Positions 44,901-59,900 of a stretch of DNA of 64,000 nucleotides are shown in pieces (position 1 is the stretch's first letter; each line of letters opens with the position of its first letter). Location: the NCBI GenBank assembly GCA_040954595.2, contig CM082582.2, positions 12,400,001 through 12,464,000 on the forward strand. The letters run 5' to 3'. The notes under the pieces were generated by a model that worked only from the letters and a program-made list of their open reading frames with translations, ran no database searches and had not been told where the DNA came from. The DNA is from Balanoglossus misakiensis. Its lineage: Eukaryota; Hemichordata. The position numbers and the translations under genes were made by a program.

Positions 44901-47900
44901 TGAAGTAAAAAAACATGGCCGCTTATATAATAAATGGGAAACATAAAACAATATAAAGCAAAACCAGACTTTTCAAAATGTATATGGAAATGGAGAAGAC
45001 AAATGATCGGCCGCCATCTTCGCTATCTGAACCGTGACTCATGCATATGAATACTTTCGCAAATGATTGTTCCGTTGTCATGGAAACGGCAGTGTTGATC
45101 AGTTTTTTATTGAATACATTTTTTATGTATCACGCTTTATCTGTCACAATAAATCCAAATAAAAATGAATTTCTAACAAAGCACAATAGATCAACAGATG
45201 AAGTGACTAGTTGTGCGCGTTTTTTTCCATCGATGCAACTGAGGCAGACATATATTTAAGGTTGCCGTGGATGACCGATTCTTTTGTGATGGATGTTCTT
45301 GTCGAAACCCGCTTTTAGCTGTCGGAGACAGAAACTCAACGCCTAACATTTAAATTTCCGCCATCATTTCCACTAACCCTTTGATGGAACAAATTTACAC
45401 AAGAAAATAGAATTAATTCGAGTTTACGTCATCGCGAATTAAACAAAAAGCAACATGTTTTAATCACTATGCCACGCTTCAAGGAAAACACGTCAACGTT
45501 AACGACCACCGCACGTCGACACAAACGTACAGTGGTGCCCACGATATCATCTTCCAAACGAATTTACCGACACCCCCGGGCTTCGAGTTTTGGTTTACCG
45601 GTTTTCCTTTGCTTGTAACAACCGAAGATGCGGAAGAGATATATAGATTATAATGGACTGAGGCAGATGGGTAAGTCGACGAAGCCCTTAAACACGATGT
45701 ATTGATTTTATTTCACTGCCGCATTTTCCAGGGTTGGGTGATAAGGGAATGGTTATTTGCCGAGTTGTCTCGACAACATCACATACAAATTGACAATTCA
45801 CCGCGGTAAGAATTTTGCATGAATGTTATCTAACATGTATTTCTTGTCGACTGCATGTGATTTTTTATCACTCAACTAGGTAGCAAAAAAACTATTTAAG
45901 GTAATGAGAATTCCGCTCATACTTAATTAGCATGCTTAGGAGTGTTATATTAAAAGAGCGTATCTTTTGCCATTTCTCTGCTTCGTCGCTACCGCTTTTT
46001 CATCGATCACGTCACGTCAAAGTAACTCAGTGTGCCCACAATGACAGCACGCCATTTTGTAACCTCTTCATTCTGTTCCACAAAGAACGAATGCCACTCC
46101 ACATGAATCACAACATGTCTCCGATTTTCACTTGAAAGAGACGCGTCTTTGACCGAAGTAAGCCGTTTTAGATGTTTGTCTATAGCCTTGAGGCTCACTG
46201 GGTCCATCCGACGTGCAATTTGCCTTTTGCAATCCCAGTGGATATTAACAAAATGGAGACTGCGCGGAAAGCATATTGATTGTTATTGGCATTGCCACGA
46301 ACGATGTTATCTTAGCCCTTTCCGCTTAAAATGAGCAATATTGAATGTTTGACCGGTGTTCATTATTATAACGCAAATAATGTCATTTAGCTATTGTCAA
46401 TTTGAAAATATCAACTACTCGACGTATTAAAAATCATTTAAGGTGGAAATGCTATTTAACCATTAGATAATCAAGAATCGCAGCGTATTGTTATTTCAGC
46501 CCCGAAATGTTATGTTGCCTAGTTAATAATTTTACTTTTGGATGTAATTTAGGATTTTCATCTCTTTTGTCTAGTTCACTATTCAAGATATTGAAGTCTC
46601 ACACGTTACAGTCTGCTGCACAATATTGTAATTATAACGGGTTTGCTACTAATGTTTTGATAAATAGGGAATTAGTGTTTCACCGAGTGTTAATTGGCGC
46701 AAGAACAGTCCAAACAAAAGATTGATCGATTCTTTACAACGTAGAGATGAATTATCGAGTGTGAAGTAGTCCTTAGGAGTCTGAAGCATCCTTTGAGTTT
46801 TATATGATACTCCCGATGCGTGTATAGACATCGCATGAAGCCCTGACGGGAAATATTTGCTTCGGAGTCAATTCTAGTGAGAAAATGCCACGAGCACGCA
46901 GACAGAGCTGACATGTAGTCCGAGTTTCCAAAACTGCATATCAGGAAGATTGCAGCTATCCATTTACAGCAGTAATATGGCCTTCAGATGAAATATGAAT
47001 TAGTGATAGGTTACTTTAATATCCCGCAGAAAGATAATCCAATACTTTAATCGCAAAATCCGACTGAAAAAGAAACCCAACTTTCAGGCTGAATTATGTA
47101 TATTTCATTCGTAGATTTTATCTGAACTATGGTCGAATCATAGGAGGTTTTGAGATCATAGCCCACGTGTTACACCCTGGAACCGCCCGTGTAGAATAGC
47201 TATTACAGCATTATAGAGATGTCATCGGCCAGCCAATTATGTCGGAGTTCTTCATTATCCCAGTAGCTCTTTTAGAACATATGTATCCTTTTAGTTCTGT
47301 CAGGCGCAATGCCAGGAAGAGAATGGCCAATTATGGTCACTTGCAACCGACTCTGCAACTAGCGACTTAAATACCAATGCTGCATGAGCATCGAATCTAA
47401 TCACTGATCCACTGGCAACCAAATTCAATTGCCCTTTGATGCAGGAATGTCTCAGTAGATGGCTTGATTTCATTACTCGTTTCGCGCCGTACTTTTGATG
47501 CAATTCCTAAGTGCGAAACATGTACTGTTACATCGGCGATGTCTAAAATAAAAGTCAGAACTGATATTTGATTTGTGATTCATTGCACCAACTAAAGGGA
47601 ATCTTGTCAAGAAACATGTCAACTCTCTCGAAATTCGCAAATTCAAACATCCCATAGGGATCTTAATTTCTCGAAAGACTGAAAGAATGTGGTAATTTAA
47701 GAAGAATTATTGCATTTTCCTTTGAACCGGGATGACATAAATCTAACTCGCCGTATCTAGAATTTGATGGTCTCCCATCTGCTAGTTGCATACCTGGACA
47801 GCAAGTCAAACCGTGCAAACAGTTTTAGTTTACCTTTTAAATTCAATCCCGAGACTTTCAGGGCAGGTCTATTGGACAGTTCTGTCATCACAATCACGTG

Positions 47901-50900
47901 ACTATAGGGCGGGCAGGAGGTTACATTGTATTTGCATGGATTGATATGATGGCAACTTTCAATGCCAATGACATTTGTGCACCTGGATATGTGTCTGTGA
48001 GTGAACGGTGTGCCCGGGGGGGGGGGGGGGGGTAAAGTGTATGCTTAGGTTGTGAGGTTTTCCTCAGGATTAATTCCACGCAACATATAATTAGGCAGTG
48101 CTAATGCAGTTTAGTCAATTACAGTGCATATAATAGACTCGGGCGTAATTAGATTAGGTTAGCAGAACTCCCGCACGCTAATGCAAATTGTATGGCAGTA
48201 ATAAATTGCGTTGATCCGCGCTTTAGAAAAACGCACACGTTCACTGAATTCAGCGATGATGTACTGTTAGTTGTCTTATGGCAAACGTAAAGCACCTTAT
48301 TTGGCCTTTTTCATATATTTGAATAATTTGTGCTTAAATCAATTTAATGTCCTTGGAGAGCGTCAGTATATAATGGCATGGAGGCTTCCAAATGGGAGTG
48401 TATTTAAGACATTGAAACGTTGCTAAGCCTAAGACACTTTGTGATATAGACATACTGATAGATGGATGTCAATGATAATATGGAAATCGTAGTCACGTGT
48501 TATATGCCAATAAAGTTATTTGAATATTTGAAAGAGGTCAAAAGTTACATCAACTGTAAAATGTGCGAGGCTTGCTTACGCTTGACCTGATATAGAACAT
48601 GATTAAATCTGATAAGTGTTCGCCAGTAAGGCGTGAATGCGATATCCTGCATTTTCAAACATATTACTGCGAATTAGACACTGCATGCCAAAAACTAATA
48701 TTCTCTAATATTTCCTACATGTATGTTGTGATTTAAACCCTTCCAATGTAAGGCCCATCACGACCATGCAGCAACCAACATCATGAATTTCCTTGTAATA
48801 AGTTAAGAGCCTCTGTAGAAACTGTGTTTTAAAAATGCAACGTGTTGATAAGATTGTATCGTCATTAAAACCCTCAGTTAGTGGAGAGATTCCCGCGCGA
48901 ACTACAGAGAGAAGTTTTGGCGCCCGACAGCTGAATCAGTCACTTCCCCAAGGTGTGGATAGCTGCACGTAGATTAGAAAGCTGTATAAAGCAGCTTCGT
49001 GTATTGACTTAAGGGCACCGACTATCTACAAAGGAACTTGTGAAGCTCCCAGAATGCATGGACAAAGTAATATTAATCTGAGCATATCAATCTTCAAAAC
49101 GCCCACACTTGTGTGATTTGTGTCTGATAAATAAACCATAAACCATGGCCACATATCGAAGTCGAGATCTTCTCAATTTTCTTTGGCCTGACCAAAAGTT
49201 CATCGTTCCGAACAAATATACCACTGTAAAGTTACTAAGTACAAATACTTTAAGATTGTATGGGACTTTTGTTGAAATCGTTAATCTTTAATCGAAACTT
49301 TGTTATCTGCTCCAGCGTGGTGATGGACAGGATCGATAGGAAAGCAACTTTTACGCCACTTTTCATTTTGTCATTATGTAGTCTGGTTGCGTTACCCTAA
49401 AGTCTAGTTATGAGAATTCTTGCACGAAGCCAAATACTCTGCCTCGTGCATAGCTAGTAACTTCAGTCTCACTTAGTTAATTTGTAAGATTGGAGAGAGT
49501 CGTGATGAGATTATTAATCGTTTTCCCCAACGCTGTATCTAATCCGACAATTACATTCTTAAAGTTTGAATCGAACCTTACATCAACACACTTTACAATC
49601 GAGTCACGTAGGCCAGAGCTTAGAGATACCCTTTTACTATGTGTCATCAAGAAAAGAGAAGATTTTAAGTTCATTCGCACACGATTCCAGTTCTTTTTGA
49701 GAATAGTCTTCCACGCTCTCGCTGATAGTTTGTTAATTCATTTCTCCGCTGATGCTAAAGCTATAAATAACACAATAGATCATGCAGAGAGTTTGATATG
49801 ACTTTATAGCCATGATTTCTCTGGAGAATACACATATGAGTTTCAACCTCTGCAGTGCAACTAAGTCCACCCCACTATGGGGCCTTAATTCTTCTTAGCT
49901 GAGGCACCTACTCCTATTTTTGTTCTTTTCGTTTTTGAAGAATATTTACACACTGAAAAAAAAAACGATTGATGCGTATCAACGATTCAATCTCTTAGTA
50001 GAAATGTGTGCTCGCAATTGATAGAATACCTGGCCTATAAAATAGTTACTCGCGGTTATTTACTAAAGGGCAGGACCTGATTCCTATTTCGAGGCCAGGA
50101 GGTGGAATTAGCATCATAATTGTGCCTCCATTTTTAAATTAAACTTTCTTTTTTATAACGGGCCACAAGTGTTTTTTTTCGATGGTTAAATTTGCAGAAA
50201 ATAGTCAGCCTCGAATACCCAGTGGAGCGTAAGCTATACTTTGCTTGAATGACTGTTAAGAGCTCCTCTTGGATCCGATTCCACAAAGATGACGACATCA
50301 GGTACATTTCAAAGAGCAAATACTTGCTCCGAACCACGGTTTCTTTACTAACCATGTGTCCATTGACAGGAAATACTAGACTGTGAGATTGTTTGTGCAC
50401 CTGTGCCCCTGCTTAAGAAAAACTCCCAAGGCCTTTCTTTTGCCAAACTGTAAGACAGTCAACTATCGATGTTGAAAGGGTCTTAATATTTTTAATAGCA
50501 GCTAGGAACTTAGGTATTATTCAAGAGCAATTGTCTTTAACCCGAAATAAAACTTACACAAAAAACGTTCAAATGAATTTTGTCATGTACATAACCTGTT
50601 TGTCGACGTACAAGCTTGGACGTCGTTATCCAATCTCTTCAAGAATTAATTCTATAAAACGCTTATTTTTTACTGAATAGAATAGAATTTATTTGATTTG
50701 ATATGACAGACGATGTCTTCCTGTTCTTGTCAAAGGATTTAATGGGCATTTCATCCCGATTCATCCCTGTTCATAAAATTGTCATGACTGCCTACGCCAA
50801 GCCGACAAAGAAATGTAGAATCCGAATCCTTCTAATAACCTAAGCATCAAAGTAAAACCCTCTGTCACCACACCCATTGCCTTATTTGGAAACTACTGTG

Positions 50901-53900
50901 GAAATTTCTCTTTCATCGATGTCTGACCTGGGTCACCGCTCGCTTTTTTGCATGCGTGTCAACTAGCTACTTTGAGTTCGCAATCTACCCAAGAGAGTAC
51001 ATTCTCATAAAGTATTGATCGTGTACTCTTATACATGCAATGGTCCTCCAGAAGGACAGTTAATGTTGGCGAAGGAAAGCCGTCTTGGGCACTGGTAGAC
51101 TTCTTAAATTATACATGAATTGCAGCTGATATGTGTGTCTTCTGAATCATGAGTGCAATTTGTCCAAACTTTCAACACTGTGATATTATGTTACGCCAAA
51201 TATCTTATAATGAGACATAGGTGAGACATTTATAGACATAACAATTGTTATACATTGTTTACAATTTGAACAAAAATATATCCGTGCAAATACAATAAGT
51301 GGTAACCTGCGATCGATATTATGCAGGTCGTTTTAATATTTATGTTTTAATATCAATCATGTAAACGGAAATTGCTGATGCATTTCGAAGATAAGTGTGA
51401 ACTATAATACTTGATTAATAATATACATGCCTTTTAATAATTGAGTGATGTTACATCACGCTATGGCATATTAATTTTTTTTCATGATTTATTATGGCAA
51501 TGTATCTGTTATTGATAAAAGTGCAATTTCGCAATTTACTCATGGGTGTCGGGTAATACCCATAATTCAGTGCGCGGCGGCCGAATCCGGAGCGGAAATC
51601 CCTTCTATCTATTAATATTCTGTCTCGGAATTCGCGCAAAATGTTGAGTAATCGAAAAACGGCTGAACCCCCCCCCCCACCCTCTTCTTCGAACCCTCGG
51701 ACTGCAGAGAGTCTGCGCAGAAAAGTCATGGCGTGAAAAGCTGCTGTGCGGCAGGTTGTGTATAGTTTGATGGGATTATCATTATGTAGCTCTTTCTTAT
51801 TTGATAAGTGAACCCTGATTGTTCCTATTTTTAAATACCATCTGTCGATGCGAAATGAATTGACAGCGCTCGTTTCACATGACTGGTTGCCAGGAGTCGC
51901 CCCAGACTCGCCTGACCGGGGTTCAATTTTCGTTCCCTTCATTTGCAGCACGCATTTTTCTATTGCATGAAATTACATGTAAATGCGTGAACTTCGGCCA
52001 GAAAATGCTTGTGTGCACAAAATATTGGCCCAGGTGAAGAAAACGGGAACAGTGAAATTAAAATTTGAAATCGACAGTGTTTAGTAAAATCACAATATGG
52101 ATAGCAGACATTCTGGACGAGTCTTTTCAAAAATAATAATACACAAACAACGCCCCTCATTAAATTTCAGTCAAATACTCCTGACACTTCGTCGTAAAAT
52201 TTGCCATTTTTTCAGTATCAACAGCATTTGAATATAAAGGGACCATGGACCGAAGGTTGAATACCCGCGACACGACCATATTTGATAGTTGCTACGCAAC
52301 TCGTCAAATATGGTCATAGCACCCGAAAACCACTTGTAATCAATCAAATGCCGTTTAATAAACACAAACATTTATAATTGATATAGTCTCATGTTTGCTT
52401 ATGCGGTGTTTAACAACAGCTAACATTATTTCATAATTCATACGAAAAAACAGCATTTCAGTGCCTACGTATTTTTAACACAATTGTACCGTTTCATCTT
52501 ATTGGTGGCCCCGATATCTGCATCGGTAGAGGTTGTTGATGGAACACATTGCTATTTATACGACCGAAGTCCACAGAGAAACCATATTGTTCAGCATTAT
52601 ATACGTTTGGGGATTAAATGTAACAGACTACAATGTCGTTTTCATTTGCAGCAACAGCTTTTGGTGCAGGTGTTTTAATCACATTTGCATATCATGAATG
52701 TTCAAATTTAAGCAAATATTGCAACGTAAACATTTGCAGCTAGCTTTGTGTTTGTTTGACGCACGGGCGGGGTTTTCTTTTCTACGGCGACAATTGATGA
52801 CGGAGAATATTTTCTGCATGGAAAATTGTCTGGTTCCACGTTTGATGGTGTATTTATCTAGTATTTCTATTTACCATTTACATCTATTAAGATAAATTAT
52901 CTCCCTTTTGATAAGACGCCCACGCACATGAAATATTATGGGGTCTGTTTTAAATATGTATAAAACAATACAATAAATAATGATCTAATATGCATGCATG
53001 TCACTGTCCTTCGCTATCATAGCGTGATGTCATGAAATATCCTCAGTGTAAATGACGTCCGCCATTTGCATTCTGAAACTAAGTTCTTCTCACCATCTGC
53101 TTTTTCATTGTGTCCCTTATTAAAATCGTGATAAGCAAATAAGACAATAATTAACTGCGCTTGAGGCTTTTCGCACCAATATATTTAGGTCTCCTCATTT
53201 TTGGTGTCCTACAAAAACCACTCGTGGCATTTTGTGTATAATTGACTACACCCGATGATTTTCTCTGGGTGTGGGTTATTCGTATCCATGGCGACACAGT
53301 TGGTATTCTTTAAAATGCAATTGTCGTAATTTTCTCTTCCAATTATCGCGAACATATTCAGACAAACGCGAATAAATTGGCGTTTCCTCGTCTCGCTTTG
53401 GTTGCAATTAAGTAATCACGTTGCCTTTTCCCTGCTCTACTCGTGCGCGTTTTGGGGGGTAATTACGCCCTATGCCAGGAAGCGGCATTTATGATTGTAT
53501 TATCCTGCGTTCTTGTAAGCGAGTACTAGCTGTAAATGAGTCCTGGTTGGGGAGATTAGAAAGTACACAAAGTAAGAACGACACCATTCTGTCCAAATGA
53601 TTCTAATTGAAGGAAATCACGAGGTAAATTCTTCTGCATCTCTGGAATCGTGTGTATTAAACGGCCCACAATAAAACGAGTACAGTATAATCTTTTTGCT
53701 GGTAGATACCGATGTGACAGTAGCAATATAGACTGTTCTGATTTGGCAGGCACGAGAGACTGCCGGTCATTTCATATCGATCATGACCTATTTATGAATG
53801 AAATCAACCAATTTTCTGGGTGCCACCCTCAATAGCTTACGGCGTATCACTTTCATCCAGGCATATTGGCCAGTTGGTTTGAAACTGTCGTTCATTCTCA

Positions 53901-56900
53901 ATACGCGTTCCGCCAATCACCGTGGGTTCTAGACGTTGCTGGATGCACTGTCTTTTGCAATGAAGAAAGTTGGTTAGGAAAGGCAATAACAGCTGCACAG
54001 ATACCGTGGCGTCGACACTTAGAGCAGATGCGTTGTTTTAAAGCTACACTTCCATTTGATTACAAAAAACAGACTTCGCCAATACTTTCTATCTGATGTC
54101 ATTTGTACGCAATTGGTGCCGCGCGTGACATTAAATTTGGCCTGGTAAAGACGCGGAACACTTTGTTGTCACGGCAACCGTTCTGCACAATTTGCTCTTC
54201 TTCCCAGTATTCATAATGCGACCATGACGAATGGAGAGTACTGCTGGTAAAGTGTGCGAAACGCTCTATCAATTACTTACAGTGCAAGTCAAGGCTCTTG
54301 TATGTGGCGTGTGCTTTCAGTTGTGTCGACGTCTTACACAGATCCAGAATTTTTTTGCAATCACGCGACACAGTTCCCTCGCCTTTCCAATCTTAATCAG
54401 CGTATATTGTCATAATTTTGAATAGATAAGGACGGCCCATGTTTTCGGGTGTTTCATTTTTAGAGGCTGTTTAGATTTAGCCCTAATATACTGACCAGCT
54501 CAATTAACTCAAGACATTAAATTGATATTAGCGTTGCCGTAAAATAGCAGAGTATTCACTCTGAAATGACGGTCACAAACGCAAAGTATTAAGTGACATC
54601 GATTTTTATGTGTATTCTGCTCATTAAAATTTCAATATTTTCAACATTTTGGTTGGGAAAAGACAGGGAGTAGCAGTAACCTTATCCAAAATATAGCTTT
54701 TATCTAGTTTTTCTTGTTACTGTGGTAACAGTAATCGATTTTAATTTTAATTTTGCACTTAAAAGTATTACAAGTATCGATCCATGGTCTCCTTGCTCAA
54801 CTCATTGATCGACGAGGAGCGGAATAATTCGGTAAACTCGTTTAAAAAGGCAACAAAATTCAAAAGGTCAAATTATTGCTATTATTTTATTATCTGGAGA
54901 TGCCAGTATAACTTATAGTAAATTCAAATTGACGAAGATGCTCTCTTTGGTCTTTGCTATGTGGTTTTATGTGTGAAAAATGATTTATACACTTTTAGCT
55001 GAAATACGTTAATCATCATTTAGTCAGATTTATTCTCCTATTATTTTGGGGAACAATATTTAAATCCTGAGATAATATGATTAAAGTTAATACCAAGGAT
55101 TTTTTCAATAAATTGTTTGCATTGGCATGACAGGTAAGCTGATTCCCGCCAGCTGAATAAAATAAATTCTCGCATCATAGAACAAAAATATGTTATGATG
55201 GATGAGCTTGCTTCGCAAAATATTGCATAGACTATTATTTGACGGAAATAACATTAACATGACATAGGTAGTACAGTCTCGTACCCGCCTATATTGATTG
55301 TTGAAATAAAATTAACTCTCTTAGTTGGCTTCCTTGAACGAGGATGTGATGAAAATTTCCCAGACCAGTGTCGTTTCCCGCGTTATACTGACACAGAAGT
55401 AACTATTTTGTGATAATGAAAGGCAGCTCATGCAAAATAATGACAGTGTCCTGATGGACGTGAAAATAATTAAATTTCCCGCTCGACAGGTATTTACATC
55501 ATTCTAGAAAAGATGCGGATTTCAAGGAGCCATCACATATTGATAATACAGACGCCTGGGTTCTGTCAGGAAAGTGAGCGACGTGAAAATTTTATGACCA
55601 ACATTTCATTAATTCATGACAAGGAAATTTGTCGATTTAATCCATGTTTTTCAAATCCTCCCCATGATACATAATTTATTCAAAGCAATAATGCATCTGC
55701 GACATAAAGGCCGTCCCTTGTGCTTCTTGCCTTCTTGATTCATTATAATGCGGGGTTTCTCCCGAGAGAAATTTGTCAAAATTGCGCTGAAATTAATTCT
55801 GTCGGTCGTTTTAATTAGGTTACAGAACACAATATGTACTTTGCTGTCTTTTCTCAAGCAGGAAAATCAATTAAGACAATTTCCCCGCGTTCATCAATAA
55901 TGAACGTTTGTTTCTTGAGAGAGATTTCATCTTTCGTGATAAGAAGCACTGAAAAGAGGCCTCTATAAGAGGTGAAGCCAATACTTTGAAACAAAAAAAG
56001 ACGTCTACACGACTACAATAAGGCGAACTCAGAGTAGCTGCGTCTTCACGTGACGAGTCATGTCGAAGCCGTTTAGTCTCGTCTAAACTACCACCGCCCT
56101 TTTAGGCCCACCCAGTAAAAAAAGCAAAATTACTTGGAATCGTTTAAACCCAACAACACAGTTTTTTTCATTTAATTCACGTCAGATATACCCTTATGAA
56201 TGCAATATGTTCAATACATAAACCAAGATAAACCGCCTGCAAGGTCATCTAAGCAGGCGGAATATATATATGCCTTTTTCTAGTTCATAATGCTTAAATA
56301 ATTGACTGGTCCATGTCATATGATGGCCCAATGATGCAAACATTATTGATGACCCAATAATGTCTAGATTAATGTCTGCAATGTGTCAAACGATGGTCCA
56401 ATAATTCATTAATTGTTGGCTTGTCCATTTCAAACGATGGCTCAATAATGCTTAGACTATTGCCCAATAATGCGTACATTATTGACTGGCCCATGTCATA
56501 CGATTGCTCGTATCAAACAAGGGCGCAATAATTTCGGTATGACTCTCTCGGAAGAAAGCACGCAGTTTCGATGTGAATTTTTATAATTCAAAGTAATCAA
56601 TATGGTCAAGAGGAACACACGGATTGTTGTTTATGGCGCAAGTGAATTATTTATTAGGAACCTGCTGGAAATAATCCCTTAAATCACGTGACCAGAATAA
56701 AGTTTCCACGATAAAGCCTAACATGCAGACTAAATGTTAAGCCTGCAATAATGTTTGCCCCATACCGTCTCTGCAAATTGCTGAATTGATTGCAAATCTT
56801 AATTAACGTCTAAAACTTGTGAGCGACGAATACGAAATAGACCTACACTCTAATTAGTTTGTTGAACACATTTATTATGCCCAAACGTTCGTCAAGCCTA

Positions 56901-59900
56901 GCGGATTGATACAAATATCAAATTCTGGACGTAGGTCGACCCCGTGTCTTCTGCACGTTTTGCATAATTAATTGCTGTATTGTCCGTGCACTGAATGTGA
57001 GTTTGCTGCTGTGGTGAGTACTAAATATACCCGCAGGTTATTCGTTTATATTCTCCGCCATCTTGATCCCAAGGACCCCTGGGATATGTGCTGTCATGTG
57101 ACCAAAGCCTGGGCTGTTGATAATTGTTATTTCTTAAGTGACACCAACGCCCGAAATGATGGCCCCGGGAAGCGGCAAACTTGGTTAGCAAAATAAACAT
57201 ATGTGTATGTCATTACCTCGTATCGCCTTATACGTAAAATAAACCCTAGGCCTAACGGCTGAGCCGGATTACTGATCAAAAATCGTTTATGGTATTGTAG
57301 CCTCGTTCTGGTATAAATAGAGTCTTGGGCACGAATCCAGCACCTTCAGCAGCCCCGCAAAAGGTAAAGCTTACAGTCGTGTGTTTGTTTCATCTTCGTC
57401 GACACGCCATATTGGAAATACACCTCTGTACCATGTGTTGTGCATAAAATAACGATGGTAATAAAATATCTAAACCAGGACTATAAATCCTCTTGCTTTT
57501 TCTGCTCAAACATGTTCCTCTACACGATTGCCTTTAACAAAGCTCTAGGCGCTTTCTGTTTGATGTAATTTATCGAGTGGTGAAACCTAATCCAATTGTC
57601 TTCATAAAAATAATGAAAATAAATGCGAAAAATTCGATAAAATCGAGATTGGAGCATTTGTGCCCCCGTGTCTTGGGTAATTTTGCGATTTTCCCGGTGC
57701 GACACACCCATTAATTTACATAACCGTTGAACTGTTCCGTCAATCTAACTCAATCCCATAATATTCTATCCATCGCATGAGTTACATATTTAATCAGTTA
57801 ATTAAAACAACCTGCCAGCTAGATAGAAGACATGGATATTGGATAGATAGATAGTTGAAATTCTCATATTCGGGCAAATATTTAGTCGCACATCATGTAA
57901 ATGATATTTGTTCTCTTATATAAATATTTATCCGGGAAAATCGAGTGCAGAACTATGTTTAATTTTCGGCCGATTAAAGATAAAATAAATTCACCATTCA
58001 CGATAATGCCAACGCAAAATCGGAAAATAAGTTGAACGACCTCCATTTGAAAGTGCAATTTCTCAGCAATATCAGGCTATTTAATAATCATCTAATTTGT
58101 TATCAATTGCGCCATGTCGATGTGTATTGAAATCTACAAAAATACACTCGCTATCATGATAATAGCGCTGCCTGCGCAGGCGCAACATGTAGCAAAAGCA
58201 GTTGATCAGTCGTGCGCTGAATTTTGACGTGAATGAGTGCGCACCTTCTATGCCTGATTATCATTCTCCGTGTTCTCCGCACAACGGCGTAAAATGAGAG
58301 CCGACAGAGAAACGTTACAGTGGTTGGGTTTATGTATGTCACTTCGACGTCTGAAACCTTTGCTAGATCGTGATGCATCATTCGTAAAACCTTACGCGAT
58401 AAATCAATAAGCGCTCTTAGTCTCGGTTACCCAGACGCCTTTGCTTCTTCCGATGCTCTCCAGAAAAGGGTCTGGGGAAATGCTATTGAAAGCTTTGTAA
58501 AACAAAATGGCCGATGTCAGGATTTTGATCATCGCCTGATTGGCTGAGCTGTCAGTATGACCCGGGTCACTGCAATAGTTTCGACAATCGTCTACCAAAG
58601 ATATTTCATATAATTTCTCCAACAATGCTAACAGAGGACGCCTTTTGCCTTTCGCATCAACCAACAAGTACCGGTCTCTTGATATGAAGATACGACAAAT
58701 AATCACACATTGTCGAGAGTCAGTGACCCGGGTCATACTGACAGCTCAGCCAATCAGGCGATGATCAAAATCCTGACATCGGCCATTTTGTTTTACAAAG
58801 CTTTCAATAGCATTTCCCCAGACCCTTTTTCTGGAGAGCATCGGAAGAAGCAAAGGCGTCTGGGTAACCGAGACTATAAGCGCTCTGTGAAATATTTTAT
58901 AGCGCACGGAGGGTTAACCCTGTACAGCAGGATTTCGTTTAGCACCGGGTATACTTACAACAGATAGAGACCGCGAGAAACTCAGCTGGTGAAATTTACA
59001 AAATGATTGCATGATATATATAGGAATGCGCCACGCGGATTTAGTTGGAATCTGGCGGTAAATTTCTATCGAAATTGGAGCGTCGCCCGACCGGTATTTA
59101 ACGCATAAATACGGGATTTGGAACGAGGATGGGACTTGCTTGGCAACAGATGGCCACAACGGGATTCCCAGCAAACGCTCAACCATTGCCAACGCAAAAA
59201 AACACAGTTAGTCTTGCGACTGCGCCCGTCGATTAATCTGCCAAACATTACACACAGGACAAACACAGGTTCAGATAATTAAAATCCGTCAATATGGCCG
59301 ACCCAAACGATGGCACTATATTATTGTATATCTCTCCACCGTGTGCCACATATTGATCGAGTCGAAAATTAAACAAACCGCTCACTCAAATGAATATCGC
59401 GTTTAAATTGTGTCCGTAAATTATCATTCTCCGTTGATATCAATTTTGGAGCACTTACTACCATAAATATACTGTTTTCACGTGATCTAATTATGCATAG
59501 CTTCACCAATGAAACAAGTAAACCCTGGGATTCACAATTTCATTGATTGGTAATTTTTTGCGGGGAGGAGGGAGGGGGGGGGGCGGAGTACAGTCACGAA
59601 TATCGAGGGGAGACTTAGAAAAAAAATCCGTCTCGTTTGACTGCTTCGGAATCTGTAACCGCAACAATTTTTGAAGAAATATAATGAAACTGTAACTCTG
59701 TGAGTGTTGTTGAACTAAATCGATCTTGACTTTGTAATAAACATAATGCAACGTAATATTCGCTGAATAGTTCTCACAATGAAAGAGCATGTCCTAGCTA
59801 GCCGGAATCCTAATTAAGTGACATTTGCAGTTCTTTGACTGCAAATTGAAAACCACGATTGTGTTGGTCAGCTTGCCCAAGCTCGGTTGATTATATCAGT

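Noticed and set aside
45628-45673. ATG-led short exon-like segment (MRKRYIDYNGLRQMG) ending in GGTAAGT, plus strand
   Set aside because: It has a good donor and start context, but no second exon or family match could be found, so it is not annotated as a gene.
51451-51951. 166-codon minus-strand frame in calbindin intron 2
   Set aside because: Contains a Gly homopolymer from the C-run, no recognisable domain, and a composition like its non-coding surroundings. Could be revisited only with transcript evidence.
58404-58967. Two opposite-strand ORFs sharing an identical peptide (SSANQAMIKILTSAI)
   Set aside because: They are mirror readings of the two inverted arms of the fold-back element; no family resemblance and no reason to be translated.
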